Assembly: GCA_948560265.1 (NCBI GenBank)
Contig: CAOXTD010000002.1
Location: forward strand, 116,559 to 180,558
Source: an uncultured Clostridia bacterium
GTDB lineage: Bacteria; Bacillota; Clostridia; TANB77; CAG-508
Direction: 5' to 3'
Length of the DNA stretch: 64,000 nucleotides
Shown here in pieces: positions 25,806-37,209 of this stretch; position 1 is the first letter of the stretch, and every line of letters starts with the position of its first letter. A model generated the notes under the pieces. That model was given only the letters and a program-made list of their open reading frames with translations. It was not told where the DNA came from and did no database searches. The position numbers and the translations under genes are program-made.

Positions 25806-26150
25806 ATGGGCACATATAATTTACCCAGAAATGTAAAAGGTGAAGGCAGAATTTTATTTATTTTTACCACTAAAAGTTTAATATATTCTGTAATAGCAGC
25901 AGCCATAGGTCTACCATTTTATTTTATCTTCTCTAGCTTTGGAATGACAATGGTTGGAATTGCCTGCGTAGCTATTTTCGCAGTAATTGGGTTTACAATA
26001 GGAACTCTAAAAATGCCAGAGTTAGGAAAGTTTGAGTTTTCTAAAAAAACAGGTGGAGAAAATTTGGATGATATTATCAAAAGAGCAATTACTTTCAAAA
26101 TGAAAGGAAAGAAAGTATATATCTACAAGGAGGGTGAAAATAATGATTGA
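25806..26150 (+). CDS. PrgI-family T4SS protein (VirB3-like)
   Basis: 114 residues. PrgI proteins are small inner-membrane parts of Gram-positive conjugation systems, found directly upstream of the VirB4 ATPase. The N-terminus has the family-type NLPRNVKGEGRILFIFT, followed by two close membrane helices (about 25-45 and 48-67) and a basic C-terminal tail. AGGAGG precedes the ATG. It overlaps the next gene by 8 bases. Confidence 0.82.
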   Translation: MGTYNLPRNVKGEGRILFIFTTKSLIYSVIAAAIGLPFYFIFSSFGMTMVGIACVAIFAVIGFTIGTLKMPELGKFEFSKKTGGENLDDIIKRAITFKMKGKKVYIYKEGENND

Positions 26151-27378
26151 AATGATTACAATAATATTAGCAATTGTATTAATTGCCATGGTAATGCTAC
26201 TTGCCGTCCTTTGCATGTTATACTTTAAATCGAAAAATAAACAACCAGAAACAGCTAAAAGTACTTCAACAATTTCAAATAAAAAAGAAATTAAAACCAG
26301 TAAAAACTATTCAGTAGAATCTGCTTTTGATTTTATGGAATTTGATACTGTAGAAGATAATATGATTTCTACAAAAAATGGTGGAAAATATGTCATGGTA
26401 GTAGAATGTCAAGGTATTAACTATGACTTGATGTCAGAAGTAGAAAAAAATGCAGTAGAAGAAGGATTTATTCAATTTTTAAATACCCTAAGACATCCTA
26501 TTCAAATTTACACACAAACGAGAACAATTAACCTAGAAAGCAGTATTCAAACATATCGTGATAAAGTAAAAGAAATAGAAGAAGAATTAGAAAAAGAAAA
26601 AAGAAAATATGAGCAAATGGTTAATTCAGGCAATTATACTAACGAACAACTAAATGCAGCATTTTATGATTTAACCAAAACTACTAATCTATATGAATAT
26701 GGAAAAGATATTATCTATACCACTGAAAAGATGAGCTTAAATAAGAATGTACTAAATCAAAAATATTACATCATCATTCCATATTACCCAGAAGAACTAG
26801 GAGAAAACAACTTTGATAAGCAAGAAATTAGAAATTTAGCTTTTTCAGAATTGTACACAAGAGCACAATCTATTGTTAGAACTTTATCCGTATGTGGTAT
26901 TACAGGAAAAGTGCTAGACTCTAATGAATTAGTAGATTTACTATACATAGCATACAACAGAGATGATGCAGAAATCTATGGAATTGACAAAGCAATTGAA
27001 GCAGGATATAACGAACTATATTCTACAGCACCAGATGTAGTAGATAAGAAAATGAAAGCACTAAATGAACAAATTGAAAAAGCAGCTTTTGAAAAAGCAA
27101 ATCAAAAAGTAATAGAAGCAAAAACAGAAAAGCAAAAAGCTTTTGAACAAAAACAAGAGAATCAGGAGGATCTAATAGCACAATTAGCTTCCATCATTGT
27201 AGAGCAAAATAGAGGCGCTATTGGAAATGATATTGCAGATAATGCTATTGAAAAAATTCAAGAAGAAAAACAAAAGAGAAGAGGAAGGCCTAAAAAACAA
27301 ACTTCAGAAAGTACAGAAGAAGGAGGCGTAGGAGCAAATGAGAAAGAAGGAAGAGATAGAAGTACAAAAACAGCATAA
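26143..27378 (+). CDS. T4SS protein: membrane-anchored partner of the VirB4 ATPase
   Basis: 411 residues. One membrane helix at the N-terminus (about 2-28) precedes a soluble domain (about 60-250) resembling the TraC/VirB4 N-terminal region often encoded as a separate protein in Bacillota systems. Residues about 140-165 and 300-345 are coiled coil, and the C-terminus is highly basic (KRRGRPKK). The start at 26143 is chosen because AGGAGG is 9 bases upstream; a GTG at 26134 lies too close. It overlaps PrgI upstream and the ATPase gene downstream by 41 bases, so all three are coupled. Confidence 0.72.
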   Translation: MIEMITIILAIVLIAMVMLLAVLCMLYFKSKNKQPETAKSTSTISNKKEIKTSKNYSVESAFDFMEFDTVEDNMISTKNGGKYVMVVECQGINYDLMSEVEKNAVEEGFIQFLNTLRHPIQIYTQTRTINLESSIQTYRDKVKEIEEELEKEKRKYEQMVNSGNYTNEQLNAAFYDLTKTTNLYEYGKDIIYTTEKMSLNKNVLNQKYYIIIPYYPEELGENNFDKQEIRNLAFSELYTRAQSIVRTLSVCGITGKVLDSNELVDLLYIAYNRDDAEIYGIDKAIEAGYNELYSTAPDVVDKKMKALNEQIEKAAFEKANQKVIEAKTEKQKAFEQKQENQEDLIAQLASIIVEQNRGAIGNDIADNAIEKIQEEKQKRRGRPKKQTSESTEEGGVGANEKEGRDRSTKTA

Positions 27379-29308
27379 TGATTACACAAAACCAAATGAA
27401 TATAAAATTTTGAAGAAAAAAACGATTAAAGAATTAATCTCACCAGCAGGAATAGACACAAGTAATATTGACCATTTAGAAATTATTTCTAATGTCACAA
27501 GGTATGCAAGAAGCTTCTTTGTATCAGCACTTCCTAGAATGTGTACCTTCCCTGAATTATTTAGAGATATGTATTTATTCGGAGATATTAATACCTCTAT
27601 TTATATTAATCCAATTCAAGAATCTAGATCACAAAACGAATTAAATAGAGTTATCAACGAATTGGAAACAGAAAGAATTGTAGCAGCAGACAAAGGAAAT
27701 ATTAATAGAGAAAGTACATTGGGTCAAAAAAGATTAGAAGCAGAACAATTGAGAGATGAAATTGCAGCAGGATTTAACAAACTGTATGAAGCATCCATTG
27801 TTGCAACTTTATTTGCCTATAGCTTAGAAGACCTAGATAAATACACAAAATTATTAGCAACCGAAATGTCAAAATCATTAGTAAATATTAAAACTGCATG
27901 GGGAATGCAAGAAGAAGCATTTAAGTCCAATTTACCTTTAATGGAAGATAAAATTAAAAAGACACATACTTTTGATAGACGTTCTATGGGAACAGTTTTC
28001 CCATTCACAACATCAGAAGTAGGACATCCAACTGGAATTCCTCTAGGAATCAATAAACAAACAGGAGTGCCAATTCTTTTTGATAACTTCCATAACTCAC
28101 TTACTAACTACAATATGGTTATTTTCGCTAAATCTGGTGCTGGTAAATCAGTAACTATGAAAACTTTAATTTCTCGCAGCGCAGTGTTAATGGGAATTCA
28201 AAGTTTAGCACTAGACGCTGAAGGTGAGTATAGTATTGTAGCAGAGAGTCTAGGAGGTATTAACGTTGTTTTATCACCTACTTCAAAAACAATTATCAAT
28301 ATATTTGATATTGAAACAGAGGTAGTAAAAGATGAAATTACAGGAAAAGAAAGACTAGTATTAAATGTAGAAAATAAGGTGGAAGACGTAACACAAGCAT
28401 TGCTTACTATGGCAAGAGGAAGTACTAGAAGTCAAGAAGTAAACGAACTTACGAAACAAATCATAGCCGAATCAGTAGCAGAAGAATATATAGCACATGG
28501 AATTAACAGTGATCCTAACAGCTTATACGATGCAACCTCTGGTTTAGCAAATGGAAATATGCTAGGAAGAGAAAGAAAACAAATGCCCACCATTGGTTCT
28601 TGGTACAAAAGAATTCAAGCAAAAGCAGCAGCAAATACAAATCAAGATTATAGCTTCCATTATAGTTATTTACTAAAGGTTATGAAACAATATATCAGAG
28701 AGTATGATGGACAAATGGCATACTTTGATGGACAATCTACCTTTGATTTATTAGATGGAACACTATTTATTAACTTAGATATTTCGCAACTAGAAGAAAG
28801 ATTTGCAAGACCTTTAGCACAACAAATTCTACTTGCTTGGATTTGGGAAAAGTATGTTAAGAAAAATAGTGAAGATAGATCAAAAGCTTCTAAGAAAAGA
28901 GTTTTAGTAGATGAAGCATGGATGTTATTACCATATCCAGAGGCAGTAGATTTCCTAAACACCATGGCAAGACGTGCCAGAAAAAGAAATGTATCTTTAG
29001 CTATTATTTCTCAAAGATTTCAAGACTTTTATGAGAAACCAGAAGCGCAAGCGGTACTAACTTCTTCAGACACAAAGTTATTCTTAGCACAAGATAAATC
29101 AGAAATTCAATACTTAAAAGAGGTATTCAAATTAAGTGAAGGGGAATCAAGCTTTTTAATTACTTGTTTCAAAGGAGAAGGACTATTAAAAGTAGGAGCA
29201 GATAGCGCTATTATTCAAATACAGCCAACTGCAAAAGAATTCGAATTCGTAGAAACAAACTTAAATAAATTAGCACAGAAGAAAAATAAACAAGCAATAA
29301 ATTATTAG
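27338..29308 (+). CDS. VirB4-family conjugation ATPase
   Basis: 656 residues. VirB4-type ATPases power assembly of, and transport through, type IV secretion channels. Walker A is FAKSGAGKSVTMK (about 263-275), and Walker B is KKRVLVDEAWMLL (about 518-530), followed by ARRARKRNVSLAIISQRFQDF, the RecA-like motif typical of VirB4/TraC. The N-terminal ~200 residues are the usual VirB4 cap. The start lies inside the previous gene with GTAGGAG upstream. No coupling ATPase (VirD4) is present in the window. Confidence 0.93.
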   Translation: MRKKEEIEVQKQHNDYTKPNEYKILKKKTIKELISPAGIDTSNIDHLEIISNVTRYARSFFVSALPRMCTFPELFRDMYLFGDINTSIYINPIQESRSQNELNRVINELETERIVAADKGNINRESTLGQKRLEAEQLRDEIAAGFNKLYEASIVATLFAYSLEDLDKYTKLLATEMSKSLVNIKTAWGMQEEAFKSNLPLMEDKIKKTHTFDRRSMGTVFPFTTSEVGHPTGIPLGINKQTGVPILFDNFHNSLTNYNMVIFAKSGAGKSVTMKTLISRSAVLMGIQSLALDAEGEYSIVAESLGGINVVLSPTSKTIINIFDIETEVVKDEITGKERLVLNVENKVEDVTQALLTMARGSTRSQEVNELTKQIIAESVAEEYIAHGINSDPNSLYDATSGLANGNMLGRERKQMPTIGSWYKRIQAKAAANTNQDYSFHYSYLLKVMKQYIREYDGQMAYFDGQSTFDLLDGTLFINLDISQLEERFARPLAQQILLAWIWEKYVKKNSEDRSKASKKRVLVDEAWMLLPYPEAVDFLNTMARRARKRNVSLAIISQRFQDFYEKPEAQAVLTSSDTKLFLAQDKSEIQYLKEVFKLSEGESSFLITCFKGEGLLKVGADSAIIQIQPTAKEFEFVETNLNKLAQKKNKQAINY

Positions 29309-29316
29309 GGGGAATT

Positions 29317-32005
29317 ATGGAGAAATTAATGGCAAACCATAAGTTAACACAAAAGATATTTCTATCAATAATCGTAGTGTTATTGCTTAGTTTTGCTGTG
29401 CCCGTAAGATCACAAGCAGGAATAGGAGGAATCTTACTAGATCCGCTCTTTGACTTGGTAGGAACTATATTAGATGTTTTCGTAGGAGCACTGCAAGCAT
29501 TCTTAGTAGATGGAGAATTCAATAATAGTGAAGATTCAAGTGGATTGAACTTTTACTTAGCAGACAAAGATGATTTTATGTCGAAGATAGATGATGAATA
29601 TAAAGAATTTAAATATTCTACTGGAAACGGAGAGGCACAAATTACAATCAATGCCGATGAGTTAGATAAAAGTATTTGGCGGAAATAGTACATATGCAAT
29701 TCCAGTTATGAGATATTCACCAGAAAAGATTTTCTCAGGGAAAATTCCAGCTCTAGATATTAACTTTGTTGATCCAGTTGACTGGGAAGATGATGACATG
29801 AATGAACGTTCTATTACACAAGCACTACATAGTACCATTGCTTCTTGGTACGTATCATTAAGAAATTTAGCAGTAGTAGCATTAATGCTAGTATTAGTAT
29901 ATGTAGGTATTAGAATTGTTATTAGTAGTACAGCATCAGACAAAGCAAAATATAAGCAAATGTTAATAGATTGGCTTATTGCTCTATGTATTCTATTTTG
30001 TTTACATTATATCATGACATTTACAACAACGATTGTAAATGAAATTACAGGAGCAATCACAGGAGCCCAAGATAGCAATGGAAATAATGTAGCAGTTAAA
30101 GTAGAAGGAGATTCAGATGGGACAGTAGAATTTAATACAGATTTGATGGGATTGATTCGTTTCAAAATGCAAGCACCAAATGTATCAGGCAAGATTTTGT
30201 ATTTGATTTTATACTTAGCAATGGTAATTTACACATTCATGTTTACTTTTTACTATTTAAAAAGGGTACTTACAATTGCATTTTTAACACTAATTTCTCC
30301 ATTAGTAGCAATGACGTATCCAATAGACAAAATAAGAGATGGAAAAGCGCAAGCTTTTGATATGTGGTTAAAAGAATATGTATTTAATGCATTGTTGCAA
30401 CCATTTCATTTAATTATTTATAGTATTTTTGTAGGCTCTGCAATTGATTTGGCAGCTAAAAATCCATTATTTGCAATTGTTGCGCTAGCCTTTATCACAC
30501 CAGCTGAAAAGATACTACGTAAATTCTTCGGATTTGAAAAGGCAAGCACAGCGGGAGCATTAGGAGCTGTTGCCAGCGCAGCAGGTGGAGCTGCTGTTAT
30601 GAATCATATGAGAAATCTTATGGCACCTAAAAAAGGTGGTGGCGGTGGTAGCGGAAATAAAGGTATCAAAACTAAAAATAAACCAGAAGGTGCTGCACCA
30701 TCTTTAGAAGAAGCATTTGGTAATGGAAGTAGTGGAGATAGCTCAAATACGTCAAGCGATACACAATCTCCAAGGGAAGCTAATCAACCAACATTAGGAG
30801 GAGGACAAGACTGGGACCAAAATGGAGGTGGCGGAGGAGAAAGTTCAAATACACATGAACCGACACAAACACCTTCAGGAGGAGAAAATGGAGGACAAGG
30901 AGGAAATCCTCCACCAGAACCAACGCCTCCACCAGAACCACCAGATTCAGGTTCGGGTTCAGATGGCATCCATTTAAAAGATACTGCTTTTGAATGGTCT
31001 GATAATGATACAAGAGGAGCAGGAGCATATCTAGGAGGAATTGCAAGATCAGGTGCTTCGTGGGCAGGTAACAAAATTGCCAATTCAGCTGCGGGACAAG
31101 GAGCCATAAGATTTGGTAGAAGTGTCGCGGGTAGTGCAAGAAGCGTAAGAGATATGGCTGCTGCAAGAGCACGTCAAGTAGGTGCATTAGCATCAGCAGG
31201 AGCTCATAAGGTAGGAGATTTCGGAAGAACTTATATACCAAAGCCTATTAGAAATTCAGCAGGTACTTTAGCAAGAGCAACAGGACATGCAGCAGTAGGC
31301 GCAGCAAAAGCAGCAGGACATGCAGCTTTAGGTGCAGGAAATGTAGCGTTACAAACAGGCGTGACAGCAGGAAAGGCAGCACTAAAAGCAGCACCTGGAG
31401 CAATACTAGGTATGGCAGCAGGTATTGCAAGTGATGACTTAAGCGACATTGGAAAATACACATTAGCAGGAGCAGCATTAAGTAGTACAATAGGATCAAG
31501 TGCAGTAGCACAAGCAGGTTCTTTTGTAGCAGACAGTTATAGACAAGGCTCTGGAAGAGCTTATGAAGCAGCACTAAAACAAAGAAAAGAAAGCTACGTA
31601 CAAGATAATGAAGAATTGTATAAGCAGAAATATCCAGATGCTTCTAAGAAAGAATTAAAAGCGAAGTTGGAACAAGGAGCATACTATGACAGTATTGGAA
31701 TTGAAGGAAAAGACACTTTAAAAGCTGTAAAATTAGAAGATAAAATAAAGAAAGAAATGGCTCAAGCAGGAGTAGCCGAAGAGGAGGCAAACAGAAGAGC
31801 ACAAGCGCAAACAGCAGCGATTATGAAAGAAGTAAAAGATTATAGTGCAAAAGACTTAAGAGAAGAAAGTACGGTAAGAGATTTAAGAACAGACCTATCA
31901 AAACGATTAGAAAGTCAAGGATTAACAGGAAATGAAAAAATGAAAACAGTTGATATGATTGTAAGAGAAATGAAATCTGTTCGAGGAGTTAAAAACGATT
32001 TTTAA
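29317..32005 (+). CDS. VirB6/TrbL-like T4SS membrane protein, interrupted by one +1 frameshift at CGG
   Basis: Read with one skipped C this is an 895-residue protein. A signal peptide (about 12-35) and a hydrophobic segment precede a soluble stretch. From about residue 185 come several membrane helices (to about 420) as in VirB6/TrbL channel proteins, then a Gly/Ser/Pro-rich low-complexity region (about 435-560) and an Ala-rich helical tail. The zero frame stops at TAG three codons after TTG-G CGG; skipping the C at 29680 continues as SIWGNSTYAIPV. No ribosome site fits a separate start at 29708, which supports a single protein. It follows virB4 as expected. Confidence 0.75.
29680..29683 (+). 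other. Recoding site 4: CGGA in the VirB6-like gene
   Basis: TGG|CGG|AAA|TAG in the zero frame; skipping C gives TGG GGA AAT and opens 774 further codons. The exact deleted base could also be a neighbouring T or G, so this site alone is less certain than the others. Confidence 0.65.
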
Positions 32006-32028
32006 AATAACAAAGGAGAGCTATAACA

Positions 32029-32979
32029 ATGATTAAGTTATTAAGATACTGGAACCAAAACAAAAGAAAGACATTAATAACGATTGCAGTTATAGCTCTC
32101 ATTATTATTGTCATACAAATAGCAAATAGTGTAATAAAAAGGCGAAATGAAAGAGATAAGAATGAAATAAAACAAAGTACAGTAGCAAATGATATTACAA
32201 AACCAAATGAATCTATTATATCGCAAGATAAATTAACAGAAAAAGAAACAAAAGAAAACTCAGATTTTATAGAACAGTTTGTCAGCTTTTGCAATCAAAA
32301 AAAAGCGGATGATGCTTATAGTTTATTATCAGATGATTGTAAAAATGAATTATATCCAACAAAAGAATTATTTGTTAATAATTATATGAATCAAATTTTT
32401 GAAGAAACAGTCAACTATGAATTACAATTATGGTATACAGTCTCCAACTGTTATACATACCGCATTACATATAATAAAGGAAATTTATTGCAAACAGGTG
32501 GACAAGGTAATAGTAGCAACTTTTTAGATTATATTACTTTGCTAAAACAAAATGGAGAATATAAATTAAACATTAATAAATTTATTCGTAGGCAAACATT
32601 AAGTAAGCAAGGTGGCAGTAATGGAATCAATATTACTATTAATAGTAAATGTATTTATGTAGATTATGAAATTTATAACATGACTGTACAAAACAATACA
32701 CAAAATACCATTTTATTAAATGATGGAACAAATGCCAATAATTTTAGCTTAATAGGCAGAAATAATAGTACTTTCTCTTCTGTTATTTCTGAATTACCAA
32801 TGAGTAGTTTAACACTAGATTCACAATATAGAAAAACAATAAATATAAAATTCAATAAAATCTATATGACACGAAGTGAACTAGATGCTATGCAAATGGC
32901 CAATATCTATTTAAATAAACAACAATATGATATAAAACAAGAAAATGCAGAAAAAATCACAATAAAAATAAATCTATAA
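32029..32979 (+). CDS. T4SS-associated single-pass protein with NTF2-like domain (VirB8-like)
   Basis: 316 residues. A short basic N-terminus and one membrane helix (about 14-35) are followed by a linker and a region (about 82-190) whose pattern (FVSFCNQKKADDAYSLLSDD) resembles NTF2-like folds used by VirB8/TcpC proteins of Gram-positive conjugation systems. The C-terminal ~120 residues look like a beta-rich domain. GGAGAG is upstream. It sits between the VirB6-like and hydrolase genes, consistent with a channel scaffold. The family call is by layout, not close similarity. Confidence 0.6.
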   Translation: MIKLLRYWNQNKRKTLITIAVIALIIIVIQIANSVIKRRNERDKNEIKQSTVANDITKPNESIISQDKLTEKETKENSDFIEQFVSFCNQKKADDAYSLLSDDCKNELYPTKELFVNNYMNQIFEETVNYELQLWYTVSNCYTYRITYNKGNLLQTGGQGNSSNFLDYITLLKQNGEYKLNINKFIRRQTLSKQGGSNGINITINSKCIYVDYEIYNMTVQNNTQNTILLNDGTNANNFSLIGRNNSTFSSVISELPMSSLTLDSQYRKTINIKFNKIYMTRSELDAMQMANIYLNKQQYDIKQENAEKITIKINL

Positions 32980-33011
32980 AAGTAAAAAGCAAAGGAAGGT
33001 GAGGCGATTGA

Positions 33012-35799
33012 ATGACGAAGTTAGGAGATAAACTAAAACAAGCAGGAAAAGAAGAGATAAAGAATAAAACAAAATCCACAATCAAAAAACTTTTAATCAA
33101 AGCGATACCATTTATTGCCATAATTTTAGTAGGGCTTATGGTAGCATCTTGCCTTATTGCTTTAGTAAATATTATCAAAGAAACAGCACAAGGGATTATT
33201 AATGCCATTGTAGACTTTTTTAAAGGACCTCAAACTGTAATCGAAATTAGTGATGAACAATTAGACCAACTCATAGCCGTCATAGAGGCTACGGGAATAG
33301 ATTTAGAAGATCTGGAATTACTGCGGTGATATCGATTATGAAGCACCAGACAGAGAAGAGGAAATAAAAAAAGCAAAAAGAAAATATATTAGAATGTTTT
33401 TCGAAGCACAAATTATGACACAAGAATTAAAAAGAGGAAATGACAATCTAGATAAACAAGGACGTGTATTCTTGTATCCAGAATCAACATTAGGACAAGA
33501 TAATCTTACTCCTTATCAAACGCTAACTTATATTAAGTACCAATCAGATGATGCAAGTGAAAATACATTCAAAAAGAAATTAGAAGCAAACGCAAAGGAT
33601 ATACAAAATTATTTCTCTGTCAATGATAATGGAGAATTAGTTTTAGCGACTTTACAAACAACAGTAGTCAAAACAGAAAGTAAAACAGATGGAGACTGGT
33701 TTGCTGATAAAGATACTACTACAACATATTTTGCAACAGAAGTAACCGTAGATTACAAAAGCATGATTTCACAATATGCAACACCAATGAACTTCTTTTT
33801 AGAATTAGGAATGGTAGTAAGAAATCCAGAGTTTTTAGCAGCAGTAGTAGATTTGGTAAAAAGCAAAACAAATATACAACTAACAGTTTTAAATACAACA
33901 TCTGTAGATGTTACTACACAAGTAGACAAAACAACCACTCATGTGCGTACAAGAACAATTGTTACAGATCCAACAGGTCAAGCACCAGATACACCAGTGG
34001 AAACTAGTTCAGATAAAACAACGACAACAACTACTACTACAACAGTAACAACCGTTTCGCCAGTAGTTAGAGTAACTTCTGTAGATACATGGCTATGCAG
34101 CCAAAAAATTACATATAGTAAAATTCCAGGAACAGCAATAGAAGACGACTATCTCATTCCGCAAGAAAGCGAAGATGCAAAATCATTAGGTGATGACGAA
34201 ACAGTGGAAGAATCAGTTTCTTGGATAACAAGAGAAGATTCTACGGTACATACATCCATTACTAGAGATACATATGATTCTGGTATTGCATCAGACTATA
34301 CAGACAATACAGACGAATTCATTAAACTATTAGATATTAAATATAGAATTCCAAATTCAAAAGAGAAAAGAACAGCAGGTGAATACTTAAAAACAGATGC
34401 AGAACTATTTTTCCAATTACTAAGCCAAAATCCAGAGACACAAGGCATGGAATTAGTCATGAGATATATCATGCAAAAATATACTGGTAAAGACTATGGT
34501 GCAGGAGACTTTAATTTTGGTATATTTGATGTAGTTTATCCAATGGGAGGAGGCGGAGTATCTCCTTTTGGATCAACTTTAGAAAGAGAAGAATTTATTC
34601 GACTAGCACAAGCATATAGTAATGATAGTGACTATGTGAAATACATGGCAAAATATGCAGGAGATTTCTATGATATTTGTACCAAATACAATATTAACCC
34701 TGCTTTGGCTTATGCACACGCCTGTCTAGAAACTGGAAATGGAAGCAGTAGTGGATGCAAAAACAATAAAAACTATTTTGGGTATGCTCATTATAATAAC
34801 TCAAGCAGTGGAAAAGGCTACAGTAGTGTAAAAGAATCTATAGAAGATTATTGTAGATGGATTATCAGTAACTCTACGCCAGGAAATAGCGCTTATGCAG
34901 AAAATGTAAAAAGAGCGGCAGAATATGCTACTGGCAATGCAAAATTAAAAGGAACACCAGATAAAAATATTTATGTATTATACTGTAGATATGCTTATTT
35001 AGGTGATACACATATTGCAAATGAGCCAAGCTTTGCGAGTCCAGCAGGTATAGACTATTATATATCACATGGAAGCAACTGGGGAACTGGTGGTCGTATT
35101 TACACTTACTACATGTATGAAAAAGGTGGATTATATACAGGAGAATATAGTACAAGATGTGGACATCCCAATGGTTCAGACCCAACTACTATTGCAGAAA
35201 GAGCAGATTATGCAGTATATTCATGTAATCAAAGAATTAATATTGCAAAAGCTATCTTTGGTGACAACTGTTTTGTAGGAAGTGGAGGAACTTTAGTAGA
35301 AGCAGCTTATGAAGTTGCAGACCATTTCTTGAATTCAGGTGTAACAGTACATTATGCAGGAAGCAGTGTACTAGAGGCTACTAACAATGGAAGATATTGC
35401 ATATTTAATGACATACAAGGTGCATGGGATAAGCCAATTCAAGATCCAAGCCGATATGGTGTTGTTTGTGCAACTTATGTAAGCTTAGCAATATGGAAAG
35501 CAGGATTAATAGATGAAGCAACAATTAACCAATATGCATATAATGGTTGTTCAGGAGTAAAAAGCATGCTAGAAAACAGTTCTTATGCAAGCCAATGGCA
35601 AAGAATAACAAATACAGGGGACTTGCAAGAAGGAGATATTGTTTTCATTGATGGCCATGTATATATCTATATGGAAGGCGGAAAATGTTTAGACCAAAAT
35701 TACTGTGTAGTAAGTAGTAGCGGAAGTGACAATAGAGGCACATTATTAAATGCAAGTTTAGGAAGCTTCCAAGTAGCATTTAGATATACAGGGGGCTAA
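33012..35799 (+). CDS. T4SS cell-wall hydrolase (VirB1-like) with glucosaminidase and CHAP/NlpC-type domains, interrupted by one +1 frameshift at CGG
   Basis: With one skipped C the protein has 928 residues. A basic N-terminus and a membrane helix (about 31-55) anchor it. A Thr-rich extended region spans about 290-390. A glucosaminidase/lysozyme domain (about 545-675) contains INPALAYAHACLETGNG with the likely catalytic Glu. The C-terminus (about 790-928) is a CHAP/NlpC-like amidase with Cys in GVVCATYVSLA and His in FIDGHVYIY. Such two-enzyme proteins open the wall for type IV channels. In the zero frame CGG at 33324 is followed at once by TGA. The start has GGAAGGTGAGG upstream. Confidence 0.8.
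33324..33327 (+). other. Recoding site 5: CGGT in the T4SS hydrolase gene
   Basis: CTG|CGG|TGA in the zero frame; CTG, skip C, GGT GAT ATC continues for 824 codons. The Gly codon here is GGT, not GGA. Confidence 0.75.
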
Positions 35800-35817
35800 A
35801 AAATAAGGAGGGATTAG

Positions 35818-37197
35818 ATGAAAAAAGGAATTATCATATTAACAGTCTTATCTATTATAGTAGCAATCGTTTTAATAGTCCTTTTTGTTCAAAAGGGTAA
35901 TATAGAAAATAAACTTCAACAGAATACTACTGTAAGCGAAATAGAGAATCCCTCCGAAAAAGAGGAAATCAATCAATTAGAAGTTGTTTCAGTAAGAAGT
36001 GAATTTTTATTAGTAGAAAATTGCATCAAAACTTTTTATCAAAATTATGCAGCTATTAATAGTTCAGGAGAACAACTTGAGAGAGTATACAATTTACTAG
36101 ATAACGATTATATACAAGAATTTAATATCACAAAAGAAAACTTAATTGGTAAATACGGAAATAGTAAAACAATAGAAGTAGATGTTACAAAAATATATGG
36201 TATGGCTTTAGAAAGTAATCAACATATTTATTTTGCATATGGATACTTAAGAGATACCAGTTCATCTCAAATAGCAGACTTAGCAATTGCCATTAGAATA
36301 GACAATAGTAATCAAACATTTTCAGTATTACCATATGAATATTTACAAAAGAACAACTATCTAAATGTAACAGAACAAAGCAAAATAGAGATAAACAAAA
36401 CAGAAAAAATTGAAAATAAAACATATAATGTATATGAAAATAAGTATCAAAGTGAAGAAGACTATGTAACAAAACTATTTGAAAATTATATGAATAGAGC
36501 TTTGTATCATACAGAACTTGCTTATCAGTCCTTAAATACACAATATAGTCAAAAAAGGTTTGGAAATTTACAAAATTACAAAAACTTTGTAGAAAAAAAT
36601 AGAGAATTATACTTATCTTATAGTATGACAAATGCGAAAAAGCCAGAAGAATTTAGCAATATGCAAGAATACTTAATGTATTTAGATACTTATCAAACTG
36701 TTAAATTAAAATCTTACCAAGTAAGTAGACAAAATAATATTACACAATATGTATGTATTGATAACCAAGACAACTATTATATTTTTCAAGAAACAGCACC
36801 AATGCAATACAATGTTATCTTAGATACTTATACTATTGACCTACCAGAATTCATAGAAAAATATAATAATATGACAGAAGAGCAAAAGGTATTATTTAAT
36901 ATTCAAAAGTTCTTTGAAGCAATTAATGGGCAAGACTACCAATATGCATACAACAAACTAGATGTAACTTTTAGAAATAATAATTTCGGAAGCCTAGCAG
37001 AATTTGAAGCATATGCCAAAAAGAATTTCTTTAGCGAGAATGCATTAGCAGCAGGAAAGGCAGAAAAGCAAGGAAACCTTTATTTATATGATATTACGAT
37101 TAGTGATGCTAGTAAGAAAGATACCAGTACAAAGAAAAAGAATTTTGTTATGCAATTAAAAGAGGGAACAGACTTTATAATGTCCTTTGGAATTTAA
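35818..37197 (+). CDS. T4SS-associated membrane-anchored protein, possible second VirB8-like protein
   Basis: 459 residues with one N-terminal membrane helix (about 5-25) and an extracytoplasmic part. Three stretches (about 60-180, 215-330, 345-455) each look like an NTF2-like alpha/beta domain, including the segment NIQKFFEAINGQDYQYAYNKLD. This resembles the TcpC/VirB8 plan of Gram-positive systems but I do not recognise a specific family. AAGGAGG is 9 bases before the ATG. It lies 18 bases after the hydrolase gene in the same operon. Confidence 0.6.
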   Translation: MKKGIIILTVLSIIVAIVLIVLFVQKGNIENKLQQNTTVSEIENPSEKEEINQLEVVSVRSEFLLVENCIKTFYQNYAAINSSGEQLERVYNLLDNDYIQEFNITKENLIGKYGNSKTIEVDVTKIYGMALESNQHIYFAYGYLRDTSSSQIADLAIAIRIDNSNQTFSVLPYEYLQKNNYLNVTEQSKIEINKTEKIENKTYNVYENKYQSEEDYVTKLFENYMNRALYHTELAYQSLNTQYSQKRFGNLQNYKNFVEKNRELYLSYSMTNAKKPEEFSNMQEYLMYLDTYQTVKLKSYQVSRQNNITQYVCIDNQDNYYIFQETAPMQYNVILDTYTIDLPEFIEKYNNMTEEQKVLFNIQKFFEAINGQDYQYAYNKLDVTFRNNNFGSLAEFEAYAKKNFFSENALAAGKAEKQGNLYLYDITISDASKKDTSTKKKNFVMQLKEGTDFIMSFGI

Positions 37198-37209
37198 GGG
37201 GGCGAGAAA

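Noticed and set aside
29708..32005. A separate gene starting at ATG 29708 behind virB4
   Set aside because: No ribosome site precedes it, and the upstream frame supplies the signal peptide and continuous protein when the C at 29680 is skipped.
33324..33329. TGA after CGG as selenocysteine or stop readthrough
   Set aside because: Readthrough does not restore the family frame; only a +1 shift does. The other sites end at TAG or TGA at differing distances, so a stop-specific mechanism does not explain them.
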